DNA of 64,000 nucleotides from Takakia lepidozioides (lineage: Eukaryota > Streptophyta > Takakiopsida > Takakiales > Takakiaceae). The number at the start of each line of letters is the position of its first letter. Position 1 is the stretch's first letter. The notes under the pieces are model-generated. The model worked only from the letters and a program-made list of their open reading frames with translations. It did not search any database and was not told where the DNA came from. Positions 53,761-64,000 of the stretch are shown piece by piece. The position numbers and the translations under genes were made by a program. The stretch lies in contig CM060732.1 of the NCBI GenBank assembly GCA_030704615.1, positions 35,011,053-35,075,052 on the forward strand, given 5' to 3'.

Positions 53761-54414
53761 TCATTTGGAGGTTGTAAGTGCAGGGGATGAACGGATGGGA
53801 GTGTCAAGACCCGCGCCGGTATGAAGTTGGTTGTTGTTCCGGCTATGGGATGCCGACCGCAACCGGCAGCACGTCTTATGCCTTTTGTGATGCGTGCGAC
53901 AATATTTGTTGCGCCGATGTCGTCTATGATGGGTCTTACAATACGATGATTTACGCTCGCGTGTTTTTTTAGTGCGACGACGACTCCTCCGTCTTCTTCT
54001 TCTCCTCTTTCGTTGTTGTCGACGATGACGTCGCTTGCGGTGGGACCGACGACGACGTCGTCGACGTCGGTGGCTCCGACGACGACGGCGACGACGTCTT
54101 GAATGTGAGCGGCGGCGCCGGTGTCGTCTGTGGTGACGAGAAAGTGAAGATCCAAAATCGTCGGGGTCCTTTACGGAGGTCTTGTACATGTTTCCCGTCT
54201 TCTTAATTCTTCCCGTCTTCGAGAGATGCTTGAGAGCGGATGCAAGAAGCTTTTTGTTGGTGACGTCGAGCTTTTCTCCGTAGTTCTGTTCGAGGTCCTT
54301 GCGGATTTGGGTCAAGCTCGCTCCTTTACGCTGCTTAAGATGCACCATGGCTTGCTGCAGCATGCTGAAATATGTGGGGTGCAATGGTTTCTTTGAGCTT
54401 GTAGTTTTCGTCAT
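53761..54414 (-). CDS. Protamine-like sperm chromatin protein 2: linker-histone domain plus Arg-rich tail (217 aa)
   Basis: An intronless paralogue of 31966-32658 with the same order. The globular H1/H5 domain (residues 10-80) is nearly identical, differing mainly in PLHPTYFSM and at the end (KTGNMYKTS). The Arg-rich tail (about 95-155) is less conserved in detail but equally basic. Two Cys-x-Thr-His-His-x-Arg-His modules follow, then the tail DTPIRSSPALTTSK. Expected role: replacement of histones in sperm nuclei. Same strand as gene 1, about 21 kb apart, with retrotransposons C and B1 in between, so a tandem pair may have been pushed apart. The start is chosen because both copies begin MTKT-SSKKP. 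Confidence 0.9.
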   Translation of the reverse strand: MTKTTSSKKPLHPTYFSMLQQAMVHLKQRKGASLTQIRKDLEQNYGEKLDVTNKKLLASALKHLSKTGRIKKTGNMYKTSVKDPDDFGSSLSRHHRRHRRRRSHSRRRRRRRRSHRRRRRRRRSHRKRRHRRQQRKRRRRRRRSRRRTKKTRERKSSYCKTHHRRHRRNKYCRTHHKRHKTCCRLRSASHSRNNNQLHTGAGLDTPIRSSPALTTSK

Positions 54415-54573
54415 GGTTGTGCAATGTTCCTACCCGAAAACACAATCGGTTTAGAGAATAATGGAAGGAATAGAGGCCGCCAGTTTCTAAAAGAGAGAAA
54501 AAATGGGACCAAGAGAAGTTGCCTAAGGGAAGAGGGTGAGAGGGAGTGTGAGAAAGAGGAGAGGTAAATCGAA

Positions 54574-54609
54574 GGTAGATATAGGAAGGGGGATCAACGT
54601 TCTGATTGG
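54574..54609 (-). promoter_or_regulatory. Putative promoter of protamine-like gene 2 (CCAAT and TATA)
   Basis: On minus CCAATCAGAA (54609-54600) and CCTATATCTACC (54585-54574), about 160 bases before the ATG. It corresponds to the pair upstream of gene 1. The CCAATCA form is common in histone promoters. The spacing is 14 bases here and 11 in gene 1. Confidence 0.55.
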
Positions 54610-54724
54610 GCGTTCTCAAGCCTGTAGGGATAGCTGATGTCTGATTCGTGCAGCCATTGTCACACGGATCGACTACTGCCCCCTTTCATCTCCTAACAAA
54701 ACGGTTTTGCCCAAGCAACACGAC

Positions 54725-55085
54725 CCTTCAGTTGCAGTGGTCACGACCTTTGCACCAAAGGTCGTGACCTTTACCTTGAGCTTGTCGATCCAAAGGGTGT
54801 AGATATAACCAATAGAGGCACGGATTCATTCTAAAGTGCAATTGAGCTTCAGCCGGTCCATGTAAGGAATTAAATGGGTATGATCGACAATTGCAGCGTC
54901 GGTGCTCCAGACATTCGCACCAAAGGTCGTGACCTTTATCCTGAGCTTGTCGATCCAAAGGGCGTGATACAACCAACAGAGGCACGGGTCCATTCTGAAG
55001 TGTGATTAAGCTTCAGCCGGTCCATGTAAGGAAAATGGGTATGATTGACACCTGCAGCGCTCTTCTCGTCGGTGCTCCAGACATT
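54725..55085 (+). repeat. Tandem repeat, unit about 175 bp, 2 copies
   Basis: The block gcaccaaaggtcgtgacctt, cttgtcgatccaaagg, cttcagccggtccatgtaag, gtgctccagacattcgc occurs twice (near 54751 and 54919). Minus-strand frames here are the repeat translated. Confidence 0.85.
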
Positions 55086-57765
55086 CGCGAATGCAGGTGA
55101 ATCAAAAGCTGTGTAGTCCGTGCAAAGAGACATAGTATGGATACCTAGTGGCATCCTTAACATGGTTAGGCTTGAACATAATCTCTAGTCCATACCATAT
55201 TTGTAGTTGGGATTATTTTCATGAACTCTCACTGCCACATTACATTACGCGAGATAAAAACAGTAGATGAATTTCACGACGTAGACATCATATCTTTAAG
55301 CATTTCCCCTGCTTATAGGCGAGAGGTTGTAATTTGAATCGCAGTCTACGGAGAAGACAACACTTTCTCATCGAGAGGCTCATTATCAGCATCTGAATAG
55401 ATGTTTACCTTAAAAAATTTCTTTTGGCTTAGGATCTTCTTATCTGGGCGGCTTGCCACAAACACTAGGACATCTGAGATTCGAGTAATCTTCTTTAAAA
55501 ATGCCTTTGTTTCATTACAATGCTGAATCGCATGGAAGCCAACTTTTGTGACTATCATACTAACATGCAGTCTTCACGGACACTGAAATACAGGAAAAAC
55601 GGGTTGTCCAAGTTTTGATGGACTAGATAGTTTCACAAGGGTATGATTTGGAATTGCTGTTGACGTACTGCTTGATGACAGTGTCTTATCTTTCGGTTCC
55701 GCTTACTTAGTCGTTCATGGTTTTTTTTTGGGCAAACGTGTTTGGGTGAAGTGAGAGAGTGACATGGCTTTGTCATATTGCCAAGGTGTCCAAATTCTCC
55801 ACCATGCACGTCATTCTGCACTGCATGCTTTACAGTTTGTACATCCCACTGTTTTGTGCTTCGATTTTCTTGGGCAAGGAGTGATGCAAAATGACTTTTC
55901 CATCAGGATGCTTACCCATCAGAATAGATGAAACAGTAGATTGGTCAGCCATACCTTACAACAAATCGTAAGTTACACGAGGGCCATGCCATAATATTTA
56001 GATAAATTTAATTTCTTTAATGCCACGAGCAAAGATAAATCATGGTAATGGAAACGTTGAATCTGTGTTAGGAAAATGGTAAATAGGAAGATGATCAGGT
56101 AATTTAAATGCAATGTATATGGATTTATGGTCTGTCCAATATGCTTCTGTGCATATTGATTGACAACCATTAACAATTTGCATTGGTCCATATGTGGTCT
56201 AATTGATAATCATAATTTGTTGTACTATTGGAAAAACTAAGTTTGACAAGATTATAGCGTTTCATATAATCTTGGAATAACCGATTTATCAACTTGATTT
56301 TTTTTTTATTCTAAACGATTTAACAAATACAAATTTTCTTTTGTGCGAATCCTAGACAATGCGTATAGTGGTCATTTAAGATAATCAGATATCCAATATA
56401 TTGCAGTGAAATCCCCCCACAAACCTCCTGAAGTAGCACTTAGCGACATTTTCACGACATAATCATTCTCATTACAAGCGGCACCATTGTGTAAATCAAA
56501 GGAAAATTTGAGGTTCAATTCATTGAGTCGACATTGTTGAGCTTTAGGTGTATTTAATATTAGACATTGGTTTAAATATTGCATGCTATTTTGTCTTATT
56601 GATAATGAAGATTGTGCATATCCTAACAAATGTGAAATCGAATAAAAAAGACAATCATCAACGATATAGGGATATGAAGAATTACGTCGTAAATGCAGTT
56701 TTTTAAGAGCTATATATATATTAATTCATTATTAAATGCTCCCATTTAATTAAGAAAGTTTTGTTAAATTAATATTACATATTTGTAGTTTGAAATATAA
56801 TGTTACAAACATAAAATTCTTTAATTAATATATTCAAAATCTAAATTAAATTCTTCAAGCCAAATTTCACCATAGTTTGTCACTAAAATATCATAAATTG
56901 ATCCATCAAAATTGTCACAAAACTTGTCACCAAAAATTGTCACCAAAAATTGTCACCAAAGTACTTTAGACAATATGAAGCCAAAGTCCATCTCATAAAA
57001 AGAGATGGTTATGTACTTCAAATTTCTAAATCTCTCACTTATTTCAACACTGCCTTCTCCTGGTGTCTCCAAATCTATAATTTTGAATCCCAGTACTTCT
57101 CCACTAATGCCGATATTGAATACCCCAAAGACCTTTGTATTTCTGAATTTCCTGGTGTAAAAAGCCCTTTTATTACACAATTTTTACTATTATTTTTAAT
57201 ACAAAATAAAAAACCAATTAATTGAAAACATACATATTACCTCTCTTGTTAGGCTAAAGCTGCCTCCGTTTGTGAGCTTCTTGTGTACTCTGTGTTGTTG
57301 TGAGAATCCTTGTGGTTGTGCACACAACATTTTTGACAAGAGCGGTGGCAGGTTTCTCAGTTTTAAAGACAGTCACCAATTGCTGATAAATAGAATAGAA
57401 TTCAGGGTAGAATGACAGAACTTGGCTATCTTGATCGCAACAGGAACTACAAGCACACTAAAAAGAAAACAAAGAACCTATGTTCACCGAGCTTACTGCA
57501 ACGGACCGAGTTCAACCAAGTTCACGAGCTCATCTCCACAAATGGTTTAAATGCGTAGATGATAGATGATAACAACACAACTTGGTAGAAGAATTAAGAA
57601 GCTGTCAACTTTCTCTTACATCCAACAATTTATCAAATACATCTATCTTCACGTGTTGGATATAACGGTTTTAGACCATGATATGGAAGGAAAGGTATTT
57701 ACCCTCAATTGAACCCTTTTTTCTAGATTGATATTTGTGGGTGGATATTTATGGGCCACAATGTA
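55086..57765. other. No recognisable gene; AT-rich
   Basis: Frames such as 55346-55558 (minus) and 56950-57225 (plus) are AT-driven and show no known domain. Short direct repeats of ttgtcaccaaaaa lie at about 56920-56960. Confidence 0.4.
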
Positions 57766-58330
57766 TAGGCAGAGATTCGAACCCACAACCTCCTAAAGTC
57801 TAAAATGAACTACCTATTTCAAATCCAAAAAACATTTTAGCTTTGGATTGAACCCACAACTTCCTGAACTCTAGAATGAACTACCTATTTCAAATCCAAA
57901 AATCATTTTAGCTTAAGGTCTAAGCTACTTTTAGCCTTAAGATACTTGTAGACCCAAGCGAATGCAAAGACCTGCCTTTTGGGATTGAACCCACAACCTC
58001 TAATCTTAAGGTCCAAGCTATTTTTTGCCTTAAGATACTTGTAGACCCAAGCGAATGCAAAGACCTTGCTTTTGGGGATTGAACCCACAACCTCCTAAAC
58101 TCTAAAATGAACTACCTCTTTCAAATCCAAAAGACCTTAAGGTCCAAGCTACTTTTAGTTACTTGTAGACCCAAGCAAATGCAAAGACCTTGCCTTTGGG
58201 GATTGAACCCACAACCTCATGAACTCTAAAATGAACTACCTATTTTAATCCAAAAGGCCTTAAGGTCCAAGCTACTTTTAGCCTTTTGTCCTTAAGGTAC
58301 TTGTAGACCCAAGTGAATTCGAAGACGTTG
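57766..58330 (-). repeat. Tandem array with B-box-like GGTTCAAYCCC cores
   Basis: The phrase gattgaacccacaacctc recurs near 57777, 57848, 57982, 58076 and 58198, with blocks acttgtagacccaagcgaat and aaggtccaagctactttta between. Spacing varies from 70 to 140 bases, so this is a scrambled tandem array. On minus each unit shows a tRNA-type B box, which suggests origin from a tRNA-derived SINE. Confidence 0.75.
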
Positions 58331-60656
58331 CCTGAAGGCATGGCCAACAAATCACTGTAGGTCCAAGGGGGAGTTAGTCACAAGCTGTCAGTTACGGGTA
58401 ATAATGTTTCCGTCCGAGTTGGGCCGTTTACTGTAAACGGGTACCATCTCATGACTTGGTGTTCAGCTGCTTCTTTACAAAGCATTCCTGTCATTATAAT
58501 CACTGGTCTGGGTTTTTCATTTCATTGACGAAATTCATGGGAATTTGTCGCAAAGGTCGATGCTAAGCATCCAAACATGCAGTCTTACGGAATTCAGTTT
58601 TCTGTCTAGCACTCTGCTTTGTTTGACATTGAGAGCCCTTATGTGCTCTCTGGTCGATATGAAGTTGGGTAAATTTAGACGGGCTGCAGATAGAATGGGC
58701 CAAGCCCTCCGGCCAAGCCCAGTGATTGAGCTGTCTGCAAACGTGATACTGACGAGCCACCTGAAAGTTCAGTTGATGTGGTGTGATGTGGCAGGGTAGA
58801 CCACCCCACCAGATGTACCAGATGATCTTCAAACATTTAGAGGCCACCACACTTCAATGTAGAAATTGTGGCATTTTATACACATCTAAGAACGGATTGT
58901 CATCTACGAAATGAGGATAAACATTCCAGACGCTACTTGCCGACTGCCACATTCGACAGCTACCATCGTTCTCGAGGCAGTCGTAAACGTTTGAGAAGAG
59001 TTAGTCAAGAAATCAACGACGGCTTGCAATTGATTAGCATCTAGTCAAATGTCAGACGTGGTCACCCCATGTTGTTCTCCATACCAATACAAGTTTCCAA
59101 ACTAATTGCTGCGAAGGGGTCTTATTCCTCTGTTGGATTCACAAGAGTGTACGCGGCATCTAAGTGTGCGCCAATGACGGTACACCCAGTTCGTGTTGGT
59201 GAGGGTAGAATATGTCCGGCAGCCTTCAGACTTAAGACTGCCTCGACTGACCGTGAAGATTGTAACTTATATCGCTGCAATTTCCAACTGTACGTGAATT
59301 CTACAATCTAATCATCTTGTCATGCCTGGAAAGGATTTCGTTACTCGGGGAAAATTGTTACTCGAAATTTCCAGGATTTCATTCCTCAGTGCAATTTACT
59401 ATTCGAAGTAAGTTATTCACCTAATTTCACTTCATGCTTTGCAGCTTATAGCTTTGCCTTATTCGTAGGAAAGAAAGTCTACGATAGGTTCTCCTCCAGA
59501 GGGCAAAGCTCCTAGATCCTGCAGCCGTAAGCACCAGATAAGACCATAAATTCCCTACACACTGTATCTGCACCAACAAGTCAGACAATTAGGCCTCGGT
59601 GAAGATATCGCACTCCAAAACTGATCACATTGAACTTTAAACTTTCGTCTCTTCTGCATAAACATCTTTTGTACCACCAATGAGTGCCCATCCATGCATC
59701 ATGAGACAAGCGGTTAGCAAAATAAAGCGCCTTACAGATTGGAATGATCTGATAGAGAAATGTATAGTGACTAGGACGCAAATGTGCCAATACTGCATCA
59801 GTAGGAGACATGCGTTGTTCGGCCTTGCCTCTCCCGTTGTAGAGGACATGCCAAGACCAGAATAACACCATGGATAACGACTAAGCACAGCGCTTCATAC
59901 ACAAGCTTTCTCCTGAGAACATTGTACATTCTTTAATCATGTGATCTCAAAGCCAGCCAATGACCCATTCAAAATTGGCGGCCATAGCTGGAAGTGTTAT
60001 GAGCTCAGATCCACTAACTTTGGGTCCCTAGTTCTCAATGTCAACAGACACAAGCCTACTTGACAAAATTCATTTCTCCCGAGAGTGCTCGCATCTGAGG
60101 TCTGTCCAGACAAGGTCTGTTTGCCAGCCCGGAGGGGTTTTTGACAACAACAAGAAGCAGTTTCAGAAAACAACGTCGAGTGCACGTCAACAATCCCTGT
60201 TAAACGGCAAAACGAGGCCAGACCCAAAACTGTTGGCAGGGTTCAGGCAGATCCCCCTCTTCCTCTATGGTACCTGATCACCTCTCGATCAACTTCGCAC
60301 TCAGCAAGTGTAATACAAAGTTGGTCTAGGTTTTCATCAACATTTCCAACCCAGATAGCGCAGACATTCCGGCATTTTGTCCAGTTTCTGAAAAAAATCC
60401 CGACCCTGTCTGCAGCAGCAGACGGATGAAGACAGGAGAGGTTAGCAAGGCACCATCTTTTGGATCTAGAAGACCCTTGAACTCCAAAGCGATTGCAGAG
60501 AGAAAATGAGCTGACCGCTGATCTTGCGAATCCGGAAGACGACAATAAGAAAGATGTCGTTTTCACCATCAGTATGCTACCAACCAATCCATGGTAATCT
60601 TCCGCAGCTTCATCACCCCTAGAGATACCAACACTGTTGGTATCTCAAGTCAATTG
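58331..60656. other. No recognisable gene; includes 3' flank of the VQ gene
   Basis: Frames on both strands stay below 115 codons and show no known domain. The part next to 60657 may be 3' UTR of the minus-strand VQ-motif gene; the frame 60243-60587 (minus) is Ser/Cys-rich and probably not translated. Confidence 0.35.
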
Positions 60657-61820
60657 TCAAGAGGGCTCAGAGGCACGAGGGGATGTGAGAGGAAAGAGAG
60701 TCAATAGTTCCGGCTGGGGCCGCGGACGCTCGAAAGTTGGAGAAGGGTGCAAGAAGAAGTGTGCATCCTTCTCTCTCCTCTCGTCAAAATCACGGGGACT
60801 GGGTTTCAAGCCTGTGTATCCCTCATACGTGGTGGGCGTAGTAGGGGCATATGGGTTCTCGAACACATCCAACGGGGTAACAGGACTCGGCACCAGAGCT
60901 GGAAACTTCAGGTGTTTTGGGGACAAGCCCTCTCCTGAAGTAGGGGAAGCTAAGCCGCCGTACCCAGCATTCCCTCGTCTAAACGCCGCAGCTGGCCCCA
61001 GCCCCTTCACCTCGAGCTTCCGTAGATTGGACTGCCTTCTCTCATGCAGCTTGAACGAAGACCGGCGTGCACCCAGGTCCCCCACAGGCTTGGGGATCAT
61101 GCCCCCGAAAGTGTTGTCCACAAGCTTGTGCGGTCCAGAACTCTCAAGACTTCTGGATGCTTGCCTTGACGGTAAAGTGATAGGCAATTTTTCCCCATCA
61201 GTATCCGACGCACCTGTAAGCTTCTGCACCAACTCCCGGAAGCTGGAGGTATCCACTTGGACAAACGTAGTTGTTGACGTAAAATGCTGCTCCTTTTCTC
61301 TGTCGTGATGACTTGCCACATTTGGTATAGACCCGGGTCCTACACCAGAAGGGCTTTGAGGCTGCATCCTGGAAGAGGATGGAGACGACAATGACGGAGA
61401 CACATTTGCAAAGCCCCCACCTCCAGCACCAGCTTTCTTCATCACCGCTGCGTTCACACAACTGGGACTCCGAATGGATTTGTCACGGGACCGTAAATCC
61501 CCCTTCTTACAATCCTCACTCGTGGAAGACGCTGCGTCACTGCCAATGCTTTCAACACAAGGAATAACCTGAGCTTGTGAACCACTAACGCTTGGAGGGG
61601 TTGGAGGGCGAAAGAAATAATCAAAACTGGGGCCTTGCTGCCGTATCTTGAAGTGAGGCTGGGAGGTACCTTCGCTATGGAAGGCGACGGGAATTAACTT
61701 TTGAGGTGCAGTAGACACCGGCTGATGCGAGAAGCCTAAGAGCTGCAGTACTGCATACGTCTGGCCATTACGGTCGGGAAGCGCAATGGGGACACAAACT
61801 CGAGGACCATCACTCTCCAT
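60657..61820 (-). CDS. VQ-motif protein, MAP-kinase-substrate type (387 aa)
   Basis: One uninterrupted exon. The VQ core FRELVQKLTG is at residues 194-203, preceded by TTTFVQVDTSS as in the VQ4/VQ13-like group of land plants. Further group features follow: a SSFKLHERRQSNLRKLEV block (about 254-271), FPALVPSPVTPLDVF (about 306-320), many SP/TP sites, and an ending with LFPLTSPR (about 375-382). VQ proteins are plant nuclear cofactors that bind WRKY transcription factors; members of this group are phosphorylated by MAP kinases. Those partners are known from the family, not shown here. The N-terminal 90 residues (with FDYFFRPPTPP) are unlike land-plant members I know. No paralogue in the window. 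Confidence 0.85.
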   Translation of the reverse strand: MESDGPRVCVPIALPDRNGQTYAVLQLLGFSHQPVSTAPQKLIPVAFHSEGTSQPHFKIRQQGPSFDYFFRPPTPPSVSGSQAQVIPCVESIGSDAASSTSEDCKKGDLRSRDKSIRSPSCVNAAVMKKAGAGGGGFANVSPSLSSPSSSRMQPQSPSGVGPGSIPNVASHHDREKEQHFTSTTTFVQVDTSSFRELVQKLTGASDTDGEKLPITLPSRQASRSLESSGPHKLVDNTFGGMIPKPVGDLGARRSSFKLHERRQSNLRKLEVKGLGPAAAFRRGNAGYGGLASPTSGEGLSPKHLKFPALVPSPVTPLDVFENPYAPTTPTTYEGYTGLKPSPRDFDERREKDAHFFLHPSPTFERPRPQPELLTLFPLTSPRASEPS

Positions 61821-62930
61821 ACTGGTATTGCATGTCTCTTTGGTTCCCCTACTTGTCTCCAGTGTCTGTCTCCTCTTCCCCTCGAGCTCCAGAGTCCGTT
61901 TCTTAGCAGGATCTGATCACTAACACAGAGGCAACTCTATGCTGAAGCCAATGGCATAGACCAATTTCCTACCTCTGTCGACATCCCCTGTATGGTCAAG
62001 AATCGATGACTGTCACCGTTCCAGTTCGTGGCTTGTCTATCTCTGCAAACCTGCTCCTCCGCTCACTCCGCTCCTTACAAGACGCCTTTCCGTGCTTGTG
62101 TCAGAACTGCAAGTATGCAGCTGCCGGCACTGAACCCGCAATCAGTTAGTTGCGCCGAAGGTGACCACGGTATAGGAAGCAGCAAGGAGCCCAATGCAGT
62201 ATGAAGCAACACTTAGAAAGCCCACTACAACAAACCCACAGAGACGTTCGATACAAAGAGAGACGCGACAGAAGATGAGACAACGAATCCCACCAGCACA
62301 AACTAACAGCACCCAGTTGACTAGTGAGGGCAGACGCAGAGGGAGCAGGGACAAAAAACCGACTTCAGTGACTAGAGTCCAGCCTGCAAGGAAATGTATC
62401 CCAGTGGGGAAGACAGAAGAAACAGAAACCACGAGCACAGAAAGAACGAGTCCACAATCTAACACACGTACAGCGTTCGAAATGAGAAAAAAACGGAAGC
62501 AAGAGACCAAAACAACAAGACACAAGCTCTACTGGTCAACAAAGAATGCGCAGTGGAATGTGCAGGTATGGATTACAACAGCAAAATGCAAGCACCATCC
62601 AGCATGAGACTAAAAGCTACAAGAGTGAACAGAGAGCAGCCCCACGAGGGAGCAGCGCAACGTGATGAGAGATCGCAATGGCAGCGCGTGGGCTTAAGAC
62701 AGGGAGTGTGAGAGTAGAAAACGGCCCGGCGGGTCTCTCGGAAAACGGACGGGAACCTCGCCAGCGCGTTTAATCATCTTCCGGTCATTATACCGGCAGG
62801 CCCTAAAACCGTTAGCGAGACAATCAGCGACCCTAATTTAGAGTTTCCTCTCACCCCCGCCGACTTTCGTCGCCCCGCTTACTTTCTCTCTTACTCGGCC
62901 TGACTTTGAGCAGCCTTTGTCCTGTGAGCC
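61821..62930. promoter_or_regulatory. Divergent intergenic region between the VQ gene and the next gene
   Basis: About 1.1 kb between two head-to-head starts. It contains Arg/Thr/Lys-biased frames on plus (62194-62607) and Leu/Val-biased frames on minus (62142-62525), probably 5' UTR or promoter. A shared promoter is possible. No clear TATA box is assigned. Confidence 0.4.
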
Positions 62931-63409
62931 ATGGAGTCGACGGCATTACTGTGTGTATTATATGGTGGAAAATGCCGATTCGAAGGTTGCAAGAGGTCAA
63001 CACTGACTGCAGAGTCTACACAGTTTCAAATTTCAACGGGCCCACACAAAATGGAAACAACAGCCTTGACCATTTCCGTCTCAAGTCTCAAGTCCGCCGA
63101 GTGCGCACTATTTTACTGTTGGTTGGGAGGCCCCACATGGCCGCTGCAGACTACGTATATGTCTCTTGTCCCTTTGTGAATGCAAGTCTCCTCATGCTCA
63201 GAGGGGAATCGATGTCGGAGGAAGAATTTGGGGATGAATTTTATGGGTGTTGGACAAACTTGCTAACAGTGTTGCGTAAGTATGACTTAGGATGCCTCTG
63301 GAAGCAGCTGCCTCTGTTGAATGGCAAGGACACGCCACACGGCGTGCTCTTCCCCCGAATTCAACACATCACGGCCGGGCAAGCAGTGCTGCTTAGTTCT
63401 GATCCATGA
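62931..63409 (+). CDS. Unrecognised gene, probable first exon(s)
   Basis: gtgagccATGGAG gives a good plant start context at 62931. That frame runs 82 codons and starts MESTALLCVLYGG, like a beta-strand opening. From about 63090 the frame starting upstream at 62906 looks more protein-like: LLLVGRPHMAAADYVYV, EEEFGDEFYGCWTNLLTVL, ending at TGA 63407. An intron or sequencing error between the two is likely. The alternation of hydrophobic strands recalls longin-type domains, but I cannot place it in a family. Confidence 0.4.
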
Positions 63410-64000
63410 ATTTGGTTGGTTGTTGCCAGGATGGACCATATGGGTTCTGTCAGCTCTTTGAGTGTTGCTCCTTATTAGTCTTCCTCTGTTGGCTTGGCTT
63501 GCCAGTGCTGTCCTCTTCCTGTTGGTTGCTTGGGTGAGTCTCCTCTTGTGGAAGAGAAAGAAAAAGGAAGTTAAATATCAAACTGAAAACATATGTCATG
63601 GTTGGGTACTATGCGAAAGAAGTCACCGTTCATTTTGTTTCGCCCACGAAATTGTGGGATAATGATCTCAGAAGTTTTTATAAATAAGATAAGATTAAAA
63701 TGGGTTGAAGGCTATTATGAAAGGCCCGAGATTCATGGCCCCGAATCTGGGTGGCCAGTTTAGTTATCATGTTATGGCCCCTTCCGTTGGAATTGCTGTG
63801 AGTTAACTTAGAACTTCACTAAGCTCTTACTACTACTACTCGGTTAGCTTAGGAGGTTTTTTTTTTAAGTGTTTGTCACCTATACTGGTTGCTGAAGCAG
63901 AGACCCAAATAGAGGGTTGGGCACTTTTTGCAAATTAGTCTCCAGGGAAGCTGCTAAGTACTGGACTTATCCCTGAGAAGCTCGGAGGTACGGGCCATGT
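63410..64000. other. No recognisable gene to the window end
   Basis: A short hydrophobic frame (63462-63662) could be a later exon with a membrane segment (residues 3-31), but nothing links it to the preceding gene. The rest is AT-rich. Confidence 0.3.

Noticed and set aside
57766-58330. CRISPR-like spaced repeats
   Set aside because: Spacing is irregular, the intervening sequences are themselves repeated, and the genome is eukaryotic with introns; a degenerate tandem array explains it.

Overview
The window looks like nuclear DNA from a streptophyte with swimming sperm. A stonewort-like alga (Chara-like) fits best and an early land plant is possible. The reasons are: two intronless genes joining a linker-histone globular domain to an arginine-rich protamine tail, a VQ-motif protein gene, a five-exon mitochondrial NFU gene, spliceosomal introns, and a very heavy load of Ty3/gypsy LTR retrotransposons, tRNA-derived SINEs and tandem repeats. 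The species is inferred, not proven. There is one 500-base assembly gap (3359-3858).

Layout. 1-1504: low-complexity DNA with GA microsatellites. 1505-23230: a nest of retroelements. A1 (+) is a decayed gag-pol, then an extra third ORF with a coiled coil, then a polypurine tract and a 3' LTR (9537-10595). That LTR abuts the integrase of A2 (-), whose 5' LTR is 16634-17664. A2 in turn sits in A3 (-), which supplies an integrase and a diverged third ORF (17665-22299). A family-B LTR (22300-23020) closes the block. 24560-26834: NFU-type Fe-S scaffold gene (-). 28882-30225: small basic HMG-box gene (+), two exons. 31896-32920: protamine-like gene 1 (-). 33850-34435: PIF/Harbinger transposase remnant. 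34437-43430: family-C Ty3/gypsy element with a cytosine DNA methyltransferase domain between protease and reverse transcriptase and a PHD finger after the integrase. 43431-45745: SINEs and no clear gene. 45780-52720: a second Harbinger remnant split by family-B element B1, whose 3' half is inverted. 52870-53410: a SINE and a tandem array. 53696-54610: protamine-like gene 2 (-). 54725-58330: tandem arrays and no clear gene. 60657-61820: VQ-motif gene (-). 62931 onward: start of an unrecognised gene (+).

How the parts may work together. The two protamine-like genes and the basic HMG-box gene could form a small sperm-chromatin neighbourhood. Both protamine-like genes end in the same 16-nt hairpin of replication-dependent histone type (6-bp stem, four-base loop) and share a CCAAT plus TATA-like promoter arrangement. 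Element C is the other striking object: a retrotransposon family that carries a DNA-methylation writer and a chromatin-reader finger. This copy has lost the second half of the methyltransferase and most of the reverse transcriptase through one in-frame deletion, and all six of its in-frame stops are TAG or TAA at positions where glutamine is plausible.
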